This document shows, piece by piece, positions 1-5,578 of a stretch of DNA of 6,278 nt. Position 1 is the stretch's first letter. The number at the start of each line of letters is the position of its first letter. The notes under the pieces were generated by a model, which saw nothing but the letters and a program-made list of their open reading frames with translations, was not told where the DNA came from and ran no database searches. The stretch spans positions 1-6,278 of the forward strand of contig DIGA01000117.1 in assembly GCA_002419365.1 (NCBI GenBank), given 5' to 3'. The DNA comes from Mageeibacillus sp. UBA5734. Lineage in GTDB: Bacteria; Bacillota; Clostridia; Saccharofermentanales; UBA5734. A program made the position numbers and the translations under genes.

Positions 1-1313
1 CCAACACGTCCCGGCAACCACTTGCATACAGGATGGCTCCCCGCATGCTTTCAGAGTATGTTGGCCAGGAGCACATCCTGGGCAAGGGCAAAATGCTGCG
101 CCGGATGATCGAGGCGGACCGCCTCAGTTCGATCATCCTGTTTGGTCCGCCAGGAACTGGAAAAACATCGCTGGCCCGGGTGATCGCACAGACCACCCAG
201 GCCAGTTTTGTCATGCTCAATGCTGTGACCTCCGGCGTGGCAGATATCAAGCGCGTCATAGCTGACAGCCAGAATCCGTTGCTCACCCCCTCGGGCAAGA
301 CGGTGCTTTTTGTCGATGAAATCCACCGCTTCAACAAGGCCCAGCAGGATGCCCTGCTGCCGTCCGTTGAGGATGGCACCCTGATCCTGGTCGGTGCGAC
401 GACTGAAAACCCCTATTTTGAGGTCAACAAAGCTCTGATCTCGCGCTCGACCGTTTTTGCCCTGAAACCGCTGGAGACTGGGCAGATCCGCCAGATCATC
501 GATCAAGCCCTGGCAGACCAGGAAAGGGGACTGGGCCAGTTCCAGGTGGCCTGGACCGACCAGGCGCTGGAATTCCTCTGCGACGTCGCCAATGGAGATG
601 CCCGGATTGCGCTGAATGCCCTCGAGCTGGCTGTCGTCACCACGCCGCCGGGAGCTGATGGCATCGTCCATCTCGACAAAGACATTTTGCAGGATTGTGC
701 CCAGAAGCGCAGCATCGCCTATGACGCCACCGGAGAGAGCCATTATGACAACATCAGTGCGTTCATCAAATCGATGCGGGGCAGCGATCCGGACGCCACG
801 GTCTTTTATCTGGCCCGGGCTCTGCATGGTGGTGAAGACATCGAATTTCTGGCCCGGCGCATCCTGATCTGTGCTGCTGAAGACGTCGGTCTGGCCAATC
901 CGCAGATGATCCAGGTCGCCATGGCCGCCTATCAGGGAGCCATGGCAGTCGGCATGCCGGAAGCGCGGATCCTGCTTTCGGAAGCAGCTCTGGCTGTAGC
1001 CACCAGCCCGAAATCCAATGCCGCTTACCTGGCCATCGACCAGGCCCTTGATGATGTCAATAACCGTCGTACGGGAGAGGTGCCGATGCATCTGCGCAAT
1101 GCCCCGGCCAAGGGGATGTCTGGGCTGGGTTACGGTGTCGGCTACAAGTACGCCCATGATTATCCGGGCCATATTGTCGACCAGGATTACCTGCCAGCTG
1201 AGATTGCTGGCACGATCTATTACGAACCCAGCCAAAACGGCTATGAGGCCAAGGTGACCGAATGGCTGAAAAAACGGCGCAGGCAGTCTGGGGATTCTGC
1301 TGCAGGCCAGTGA
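1..1313 (+). CDS. rarA: Replication-associated recombination protein A (RarA/MgsA), AAA+ ATPase, 5'-truncated
   Basis: RarA is a cytoplasmic AAA+ ATPase related to clamp loaders and RuvB that acts at stalled replication forks and gaps. The first ATG in the window (33) is probably not the true start: the frame stays open to the left edge, and codons 3-32 read NTSRQPLAYR, giving PLAYRMAPRMLSEYVGQEH, the conserved N-terminus of the family (PLAxRMRPxxLxExVGQEH). Counting from the ATG at 33, Walker A is GPPGTGKTS (38-46), Walker B is VLFVDEIHRF (91-100), sensor 1 is GATTENP (121-127) and an arginine-finger-like SR is at 137-138. The C-terminal MgsA domain is shown by MRGSDPDATVFYLARAL and RRILICAAEDVGLANPQ. 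With 436 visible residues against a family length of about 420-450, only a few residues lie upstream. The C-terminus is basic (KKRRRQ). TGA is at 1311-1313, followed by 134 bases before iscS. Confidence 0.95.
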   Translation, partial: NTSRQPLAYRMAPRMLSEYVGQEHILGKGKMLRRMIEADRLSSIILFGPPGTGKTSLARVIAQTTQASFVMLNAVTSGVADIKRVIADSQNPLLTPSGKTVLFVDEIHRFNKAQQDALLPSVEDGTLILVGATTENPYFEVNKALISRSTVFALKPLETGQIRQIIDQALADQERGLGQFQVAWTDQALEFLCDVANGDARIALNALELAVVTTPPGADGIVHLDKDILQDCAQKRSIAYDATGESHYDNISAFIKSMRGSDPDATVFYLARALHGGEDIEFLARRILICAAEDVGLANPQMIQVAMAAYQGAMAVGMPEARILLSEAALAVATSPKSNAAYLAIDQALDDVNNRRTGEVPMHLRNAPAKGMSGLGYGVGYKYAHDYPGHIVDQDYLPAEIAGTIYYEPSQNGYEAKVTEWLKKRRRQSGDSAAGQ

Positions 1314-1339
1314 CAGACTTTTAGATTGCATTCATCTTA

Positions 1340-1360
1340 TTCCTAGTATTTTTGTAGGAA
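1340..1360. promoter_or_regulatory. Inverted repeat TTCCTA-N9-TAGGAA upstream of iscS, possible operator
   Basis: TTCCTA (1340-1345) and TAGGAA (1355-1360) are perfect inverted repeats around an AT-rich 9-base centre, in an otherwise AT-rich stretch about 90 bases before the iscS start. A -10-like TAGTAT (1344-1349) overlaps the left arm, but no convincing -35 box is present. Position and symmetry fit a dimeric repressor site, for example for an Rrf2/IscR-type Fe-S regulator encoded elsewhere. That assignment is inference; the symmetry is seen directly. Confidence 0.35.
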
Positions 1361-1363
1361 AAT

Positions 1364-1398
1364 ACCGGCCCAGTAACAGAAGTTACAACACCGCCGGT
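1364..1398 (+). promoter_or_regulatory. Two-tier hairpin in the iscS leader
   Basis: ACCGGC (1364-1369) pairs with GCCGGT (1393-1398). Nested inside, GTAAC (1373-1377) pairs with GTTAC (1382-1386) around an AGAA loop. The tiers are separated by an asymmetric internal loop, CCA on the left and AACACC on the right. No T-tract follows, so it is not a standard intrinsic terminator. It could be an RNA element in the iscSU leader or an end structure for rarA mRNA. The role is unknown. Confidence 0.35.
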
Positions 1399-1447
1399 TT
1401 GAATCCCCTAAAGTGGAAACGTATCTCGAGGCAAGGGAGTTTTTTTC

Positions 1448-2638
1448 ATGAGTGCCACCAAACGAGTCTATCTTGATCATGCCGCGACAACACCCGTCCG
1501 AACCGAAGTCATGGACGCGATGTTGCCGTTTTTCCAAGAACATTTTGGTAATCCATCATCCTTTTACCACCGCGGCCAGGAAGCCAAGCGCCTGCTGGAG
1601 GATGCCCGCCAGCGCATCGCAACCTGCATCCAGGCCCAGGCACATGAAATCTATTTCACCTCCTGCGGTACAGAATCCGACAACTGGGCAATCAAAGGGG
1701 TCGCGCGGGCGCTGGAGAAAAAAGGCCGCCACATCATCACATCGAAGATTGAACACCATGCGGTCTTGCACAGTTGTGAAGCGCTCGCTGCCCAGGGCTA
1801 TGAAATCACGTATCTCGACGTCGATGCTGATGGTCGAGTCGATCCGGAAGCGGTCCGGAAGGCGATTCGACCAGACACCATCCTGGTCACCATCATGATG
1901 GCCAACAATGAGATCGGCACGATCCAGCCAATCGCTGAAATCGGCGCCATCTGCCGGGAGCACAAAGTGACGTTCCATTCTGATGCGGTCCAGGCCGCCG
2001 GAGCGATCCCGATTGATGTTTCGACCCTGCCGGTTGACCTGCTTTCGTTCTCTGGCCACAAACTTTACGCCCCTAAGGGCGTTGGCGCCCTCTACATCCG
2101 CCGCGGCACCCGGATTGCCACTTTTATGGATGGCGGGGCCCAGGAACGCAATCGGCGTGGCGGTACAGAGAATGTCCCTTACATCGTCGGCTTTGCCAAG
2201 GCTTTCGAACTAGCCATGGCTGAAATGGCTGAAAACACAGAGCGGCTTTCCGCCTTGCGTGATGACCTGATCGAAAAGGTCCTGCAGGCAATCCCGCACA
2301 CCCGTCTCAATGGCCATCGCACCGAGCGCCTGCCGAACAATGCCAATTTTTCATTTGAGTTTATCGAAGGTGAATCGATCCTGATCATGCTCGATCATTT
2401 CGGGTTTGAATGCTCGTCCGGTTCGGCCTGCACGTCGGGTTCACTGGATCCGTCGCATGTCTTGCTGGCAATCGGCCTGCCCCATGAAAAAGCCCACGGG
2501 TCGCTCAGGGTTTCGTTTGGCAAGAGCAGTGAAGCAGAGGACATCGACCGGCTGGTGGAGTCCCTGGTTAAAATCGTCTCCAGGCTGCGGGATATTTCCC
2601 CCCTGTATGAAGCTTATTTAAAAGAAACGCACGGTTGA
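1448..2638 (+). CDS. iscS: Cysteine desulfurase, IscS/NifS family (class V aminotransferase fold)
   Basis: A PLP enzyme that converts L-cysteine to L-alanine and passes the persulfide sulfur to the IscU scaffold and possibly to other acceptors such as tRNA thiolases. The 396-residue length is typical (E. coli IscS is about 404). Visible motifs: N-terminal YLDHAATTP (8-16); EHHAV with the conserved His at 103-104; MANNEIGT (151-158); HSDAVQ with the PLP-ring Asp179 and Gln182; SFSGHKLYAPKG with Schiff-base Lys205; RRGGTENV (236-243); and the active-site loop SSGSACTSGS with catalytic Cys328 followed by DPSHVLLAIG. The long loop around the Cys marks it as a group I (IscS/NifS) enzyme rather than SufS. 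The start at 1448 is supported by AAGGGAG (1433-1439), eight bases upstream. iscU follows after 14 bases, so the two are almost certainly cotranscribed. A housekeeping IscS or a NifS-like name would both fit; nothing here indicates nitrogen fixation. Confidence 0.97.
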   Translation: MSATKRVYLDHAATTPVRTEVMDAMLPFFQEHFGNPSSFYHRGQEAKRLLEDARQRIATCIQAQAHEIYFTSCGTESDNWAIKGVARALEKKGRHIITSKIEHHAVLHSCEALAAQGYEITYLDVDADGRVDPEAVRKAIRPDTILVTIMMANNEIGTIQPIAEIGAICREHKVTFHSDAVQAAGAIPIDVSTLPVDLLSFSGHKLYAPKGVGALYIRRGTRIATFMDGGAQERNRRGGTENVPYIVGFAKAFELAMAEMAENTERLSALRDDLIEKVLQAIPHTRLNGHRTERLPNNANFSFEFIEGESILIMLDHFGFECSSGSACTSGSLDPSHVLLAIGLPHEKAHGSLRVSFGKSSEAEDIDRLVESLVKIVSRLRDISPLYEAYLKETHG

Positions 2639-2646
2639 AAGAGAGG
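2639..2646 (+). promoter_or_regulatory. Ribosome binding site that fixes the iscU start
   Basis: AAGAGAGG lies directly after the iscS stop, six bases before ATG 2653. It favours ATG 2653 over the in-frame TTG at 2635, which overlaps the iscS stop as TTGA and has no good purine-rich site in front of it. The protein starting at 2653 begins MEYSDKVMDHF, matching the usual IscU N-terminus. Confidence 0.7.
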
Positions 2647-2652
2647 ACCTTT

Positions 2653-3099
2653 ATGGAATACAGCGACAAAGTCATGGACCATTTCATGAATCCCCGCAAT
2701 GTCGGGGAAATCGACGATGCTTCGGCAACCGGCATGGTTGGCAACGCCAAATGCGGTGACATCATGAAAGTCTATCTGAAAATCGAAAATGACATCATCG
2801 TCGACGCCAAATTTAAAACATTCGGTTGCGGCTCAGCCATTGCAACATCTAGCATGGCCACGGAAATGATCAAAGGCAAGACGCTGGATGAAGCCCTGCT
2901 ATTGACCAACAAAGCAGTTGCCGAAGCGCTCGACGGCCTGCCGCCGGTCAAAATGCATTGTTCCCTGCTGGCCGAACAAGCTGTCAAGGCAGCCCTCAAG
3001 GAATATTTCGAGTCAACCGGCCGTATGACCGATGAATACAAGAAGTTGTTCGACATGCTCGATGACGATGCACATGACCATGGTGAAGATCACCACTGA
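2653..3099 (+). CDS. iscU: Fe-S cluster assembly scaffold protein IscU (NifU N-terminal domain)
   Basis: IscU builds [2Fe-2S] clusters on three cysteines from sulfur supplied by IscS, and hands them on to apo-proteins in the cytoplasm. From ATG 2653 the protein has 148 residues. The ligand motifs are all present: NAKCGDIM with Cys34 and the Asp36 that makes cluster release possible, FGCGSAIATSS with Cys59, and MHCSLLAEQAVKAAL with Cys103. The chaperone-binding LPPVK motif is at 96-100, although no HscA/HscB gene is seen here. The Cys spacing is that of IscU/NifU, not SufU, which carries an insertion. It starts 14 bases after the iscS stop. The last 13 residues form an acidic, histidine-rich tail (five Asp or Glu-flanked His in DDDAHDHGEDHH) that is beyond the conserved fold. 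No NifU C-terminal or ferredoxin-like domain is fused. The stop codon lies in a hairpin shared with the convergent gene. Confidence 0.96.
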   Translation: MEYSDKVMDHFMNPRNVGEIDDASATGMVGNAKCGDIMKVYLKIENDIIVDAKFKTFGCGSAIATSSMATEMIKGKTLDEALLLTNKAVAEALDGLPPVKMHCSLLAEQAVKAALKEYFESTGRMTDEYKKLFDMLDDDAHDHGEDHH

Positions 3100-3116
3100 T
3101 CGCCCGGAGCGATCAG
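3096..3116. terminator. Hairpin spanning the convergent stop codons of iscU and the PHP gene
   Basis: CTGATCGC (3096-3103) and GCGATCAG (3109-3116) form a perfect 8-bp stem around CCGGA. The left arm contains the iscU TGA (3097-3099) and the right arm contains the complement of the PHP gene's TGA (3113-3115). By its symmetry it can form in both transcripts. Neither strand has a following T-tract, so it may protect 3' ends or act as a weak bidirectional terminator rather than a canonical rho-independent one. Confidence 0.5.
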
Positions 3117-3949
3117 ATGATGGGCGTCAGGACCGGCTTCCTGCTGACGAAATGCGTCAGCTGCCGCACTCCGACTGATTTCAGGAAATCGAGTGCTTCC
3201 GGGAACAATGTCGCCGCCTGGCCGCTCTGGTGTGAATCAGAGCTCAGGCTGATGTGCTGTCCACCCAATTCCAGATACCGTCTGAAAATTGCAGGGTCTG
3301 GCCAGGCTTGATCGCCGGTCAGGCCCTGGCTTTTGAATTTCAGGGCAGTTCGCGTGTTCAGCTCCAGGGCTTTGCCGTGGCTGATCAAGTGCTCGAACAA
3401 GGCATCGAACTCTTGGGCCAGAGGGGCATAGTCCATCCGGGTGGTCTGGCCAGGGAAATAGCGGCTGACATAGTCGTAATGCCCCAGGATGGTGAAATCC
3501 GGACAACTGGACATCATATCGACCATCTGGGTCAGGGCACGGGAATAGGCCGCTAATGCGCCCTGGTCATAGACGGAACGATCAACAAATATATCCTTGT
3601 TACCGTCCATGTTGTGCAGCGACAGGATGACGCTGTCAAAAGGCCAGTTGGCGATGATGTCGTTGAACAGTCCGGTCAGGTGGGGCATCCAGCCCAGTTC
3701 AATCCCGATGTAAAGCGGTGGATCCAGTGGATCGGCTGTAGCCCTGACCTGGTTCAGATGGGAAAAATAGTCCGGCAGATCAAAGATGTGTTCGATCCCG
3801 GTGTAATTGACATCCTTATCGTAGTGGTCAGTCAGGCAGATCCCTGCCAAGTCATGGTCTCTGGCATCCTGGATCAATTCAGCAACCGTCTGGGCGGCAT
3901 CAGTTGAGTAGTGGACCGTATGGGAATGGCAATCGACAAGTTTCATCAT
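3113..3949 (-). CDS. PHP-domain phosphoesterase, histidinol-phosphatase (HisJ/HisK) type
   Basis: A member of the polymerase-and-histidinol-phosphatase (PHP) superfamily, 278 residues with a trinuclear-metal phosphoesterase barrel. Ligand motifs in order: DCHSHT with His8 and His10; LTDHYD with Asp41 and His42; GIELG with Glu84; LSLHNMDG with His112; LGHYDY with His157; ALELN with Glu196; and SSDSH with Asp238 and His240. All expected ligands are intact, so it should be active. Length and motif layout match the HisJ/HisK class that removes phosphate from L-histidinol phosphate in histidine synthesis. No other his gene is nearby, so the substrate is uncertain and I give no symbol; another small phosphomonoester is possible. 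The gene converges on iscU (13-base gap) and diverges from the aminopeptidase. Two tandem ATGs (3949 and 3946) precede KLVDCHSH, and the site GAGG suits the second slightly better. Confidence 0.88.
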   Translation of the reverse strand: MMKLVDCHSHTVHYSTDAAQTVAELIQDARDHDLAGICLTDHYDKDVNYTGIEHIFDLPDYFSHLNQVRATADPLDPPLYIGIELGWMPHLTGLFNDIIANWPFDSVILSLHNMDGNKDIFVDRSVYDQGALAAYSRALTQMVDMMSSCPDFTILGHYDYVSRYFPGQTTRMDYAPLAQEFDALFEHLISHGKALELNTRTALKFKSQGLTGDQAWPDPAIFRRYLELGGQHISLSSDSHQSGQAATLFPEALDFLKSVGVRQLTHFVSRKPVLTPII

Positions 3950-3957
3950 CTCACCTC
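3950..3957 (-). promoter_or_regulatory. Ribosome binding site of the PHP gene
   Basis: On the minus strand GAGGTGAG stands directly before ATGATG. Counting from GAGG, the first ATG is four bases away and the second seven bases away, so initiation at 3946 (277 residues) is a little more likely than at 3949. The difference is a single methionine. Confidence 0.6.
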
Positions 3958-3995
3958 AAAGTAACGAGACTCACAACATCTGGACAAACAAATCG

Positions 3996-4003
3996 ATTAT
4001 AAT
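3996..4003. promoter_or_regulatory. Palindromic -10 octamer ATTATAAT serving the divergent genes
   Basis: ATTATAAT is its own reverse complement and contains a consensus TATAAT on each strand: + at 3998-4003, - at 4001-3996. On the minus strand TCGCCA (4024-4019) matches four of six -35 bases at an ideal 17-base spacing, giving a transcript start near 3989 and a leader of about 40 bases for the PHP gene. On the + strand no good -35 is present at 16-18 bases; ACAACA (3973-3978) at 19 bases is the best. Starts on both strands are inferred, not measured. Confidence 0.5.
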
Positions 4004-4009
4004 ATGAAC

Positions 4010-4063
4010 CAGTCGCCGTGGCGAGTCCAGTCAGGACAGAGTTTTTTGGGGCTATGGCGACTG
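4010..4063 (+). promoter_or_regulatory. Long 5'-leader stem-loop of the M18 aminopeptidase mRNA
   Basis: Bases 4010-4022 pair with 4051-4063 in a 13-bp uninterrupted stem containing two G-U pairs (4018/4055 and 4020/4053). The 28-base loop holds a small GTCC/GGAC hairpin (4025-4028 with 4034-4037) and a T6 run (4042-4047). CAGTC occurs twice (4010-4014 and 4028-4032), and either copy can pair with GACTG (4059-4063), so two alternative folds are possible. A further TGAC-AGAA-GTCA hairpin follows at 4062-4073. If transcription starts about seven bases after the + strand -10, the stem begins at or next to the 5' end of the RNA. It may stabilise the mRNA or be a switch; it matches no riboswitch class that I recognise. 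Confidence 0.5.
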
Positions 4064-4099
4064 ACAGAAGTCATTTAGACGCATCTAGGAGGAATAACC

Positions 4100-5578
4100 A
4101 TGGCAGCAGCCAAAAAGGACGAGGTTTCGAGCAAGAATCTCAAATCGAAAAAAAGCACGAAAGGCCCCAGTGCCAAGGATCTCAAGAAAGAGCTGGTCAA
4201 GGAATACAAGAATGCCTGGGACTTCAACCGGGAGGACGAGCAAGACTTTGCCTTTGCCTTCGCCGATGAATACAAATCATTTCTGGACCAGGCCAAGACC
4301 GAACGGGAATTTGTCACTCTGGCCATCGAGACCTTGGAAAACATGGGCTTTGTTGCGTTGAAATCCAAGGAGAAACTGAGCGCCGGAGACAGGGTTTACA
4401 AGAACATCCGCGGCAAAGGCCTGGCCATCGCCGTTATCGGACGCCAGCCTGCAGTCGATGGTTTTAACCTGATCGGCGCCCACATCGACGCCCCCCGGAT
4501 CGATCTCAAAGCCAATCCGGTCTATGAGGACGGTGACCTGGCATTTTTCAAGACCCATTACTACGGCGGGATCAAGAAATACCAATGGGCTGCCATCCCA
4601 CTCTCCCTGCATGGCGTGGTCTATCGCAAAGACGGCTCCCTGCTCACAATCAGCCTTGGTGACAACCCGGAAGACCCGGTCCTGACCATTACCGACCTGT
4701 TGCCACACCTCGGCGCTGAGCAAATGCAGAAGAAAGCCACGGAAGTCATTCGTGGCGAGGACCTCAACATCCTGGTCGGAGGGATTCCTTTTGCTGACAC
4801 AGAAGCCAGCGGCCGATTCAAACTCGGCCTGCTGCAGGTTCTCAAAGAACGTTATGGCATTACGGAAGCAGACCTGGTGACGGCAGAACTGGAAATTGTC
4901 CCGGCCTATCCGGCACGGGACATCGGTTTTGACCGCAGCATGGTTGGTGCTTACGGCCATGATGACCGGGCTTGCTCTTTCCCGGCCTTCGTCGCACTGA
5001 CCAGCGTTGACCGGCTCGAGCGCACGGGTATCACTTTCCTCTTTGACAAGGAGGAAATCGGCAGTGTCGGCAACACCGGTGCCAAATCACGCACGTATGA
5101 GCAATTCATCTATGAACTCTACGCCCGCCAGGTCGAAGCGCCGAACCAGCTTGAATTTTACACCCTGCTTGAAAATAGCCGCATGTTGTCTGGTGATGTC
5201 ACCAATGCCTTTGACCCGACGTTTGCCTCGGTGTCCGACAGCCGCAACAATGCCTACATGGGCAAGGGGATCAACTTCATGAAGTTCGGCGGTTCGCGTG
5301 GCAAAGCCGGATCCTCTGATGCCAGTTCAGAGTTCTACTTTGCCGTCACCCGTCTGATGGATGAACACAAGATCGCCTGGCAAGCCGGTGAACTAGGCAA
5401 GGTCGACGCCGGTGGCGGCGGAACCATTGCCGGCTACATGGCCAACCTGGGTATTGAGGTGATTGACTGCGGCGTTCCCGTCCTTTCGATGCATTCGCCG
5501 TTTGAAGTGATCAGCAAGATCGACCTCTACCACACCTTCCTGGCCTACAAGACCTTTTTCCAGCACATGAAGGCATGA
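4100..5578 (+). CDS. M18 family zinc aminopeptidase
   Basis: A cytoplasmic dinuclear-zinc exopeptidase that removes N-terminal, usually acidic or neutral, residues from peptides. The 492 residues are slightly longer than usual bacterial members (about 430-470). The extra length is a lysine- and serine-rich leader (residues 4-30) with no signal-peptide character. Family motifs in order: GAHIDAPR with metal ligand His128 and Asp130; YYGGIKKYQW (154-163); GHDDRAC with bridging Asp288; DKEEIGSVGNTGA with catalytic Glu318 and ligand Glu319; SGDVTNAFDP with ligand Asp366; GGSRGKAGSSDASSEF (397-412); and SMHSPFE with ligand His465. Every metal ligand expected for M18 is present. The start is set by AGGAGG (4087-4092), seven bases before the ATG. 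The TGA (5576-5578) overlaps the next gene's ATG by four bases, so the pair is cotranscribed. The mRNA has a structured leader. Substrate preference cannot be read from the sequence. Confidence 0.95.
   Translation: MAAAKKDEVSSKNLKSKKSTKGPSAKDLKKELVKEYKNAWDFNREDEQDFAFAFADEYKSFLDQAKTEREFVTLAIETLENMGFVALKSKEKLSAGDRVYKNIRGKGLAIAVIGRQPAVDGFNLIGAHIDAPRIDLKANPVYEDGDLAFFKTHYYGGIKKYQWAAIPLSLHGVVYRKDGSLLTISLGDNPEDPVLTITDLLPHLGAEQMQKKATEVIRGEDLNILVGGIPFADTEASGRFKLGLLQVLKERYGITEADLVTAELEIVPAYPARDIGFDRSMVGAYGHDDRACSFPAFVALTSVDRLERTGITFLFDKEEIGSVGNTGAKSRTYEQFIYELYARQVEAPNQLEFYTLLENSRMLSGDVTNAFDPTFASVSDSRNNAYMGKGINFMKFGGSRGKAGSSDASSEFYFAVTRLMDEHKIAWQAGELGKVDAGGGGTIAGYMANLGIEVIDCGVPVLSMHSPFEVISKIDLYHTFLAYKTFFQHMKA

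Noticed and set aside
1285..1322. Possible terminator at the end of rarA (AGTCTG pairing with CAGACT, then TTTT)
   Set aside because: The stem is 6 bp with a 23-base loop that has no stable inner structure, and most of it lies inside the rarA coding end. Too weak to call.
51..1331. A 426-codon open frame on the minus strand opposite rarA
   Set aside because: It mirrors the rarA frame almost exactly and has no recognisable motif or ribosome site. The + strand frame has full AAA+ motifs, so this is a codon-bias shadow.
1556..2059. Minus-strand open frame opposite iscS (167 codons)
   Set aside because: It lies wholly within iscS, and its translation has no recognisable domain. The + frame carries complete cysteine desulfurase motifs.
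2635..2637. TTG 2635 as the iscU start, overlapping the iscS stop
   Set aside because: ATG 2653 has a well-placed AAGAGAGG and gives the conserved MEYSDKVMDHF N-terminus. The six extra residues are not typical of the family.
3981..4003. TGGACA (3981-3986) as the -35 for the + strand TATAAT
   Set aside because: The spacing is only 11 bases, too short for sigma-70-type recognition.
4277..4960. Minus-strand open frame of 227 codons opposite the aminopeptidase
   Set aside because: Shadow of the M18 gene; no domain character and no upstream ribosome site.
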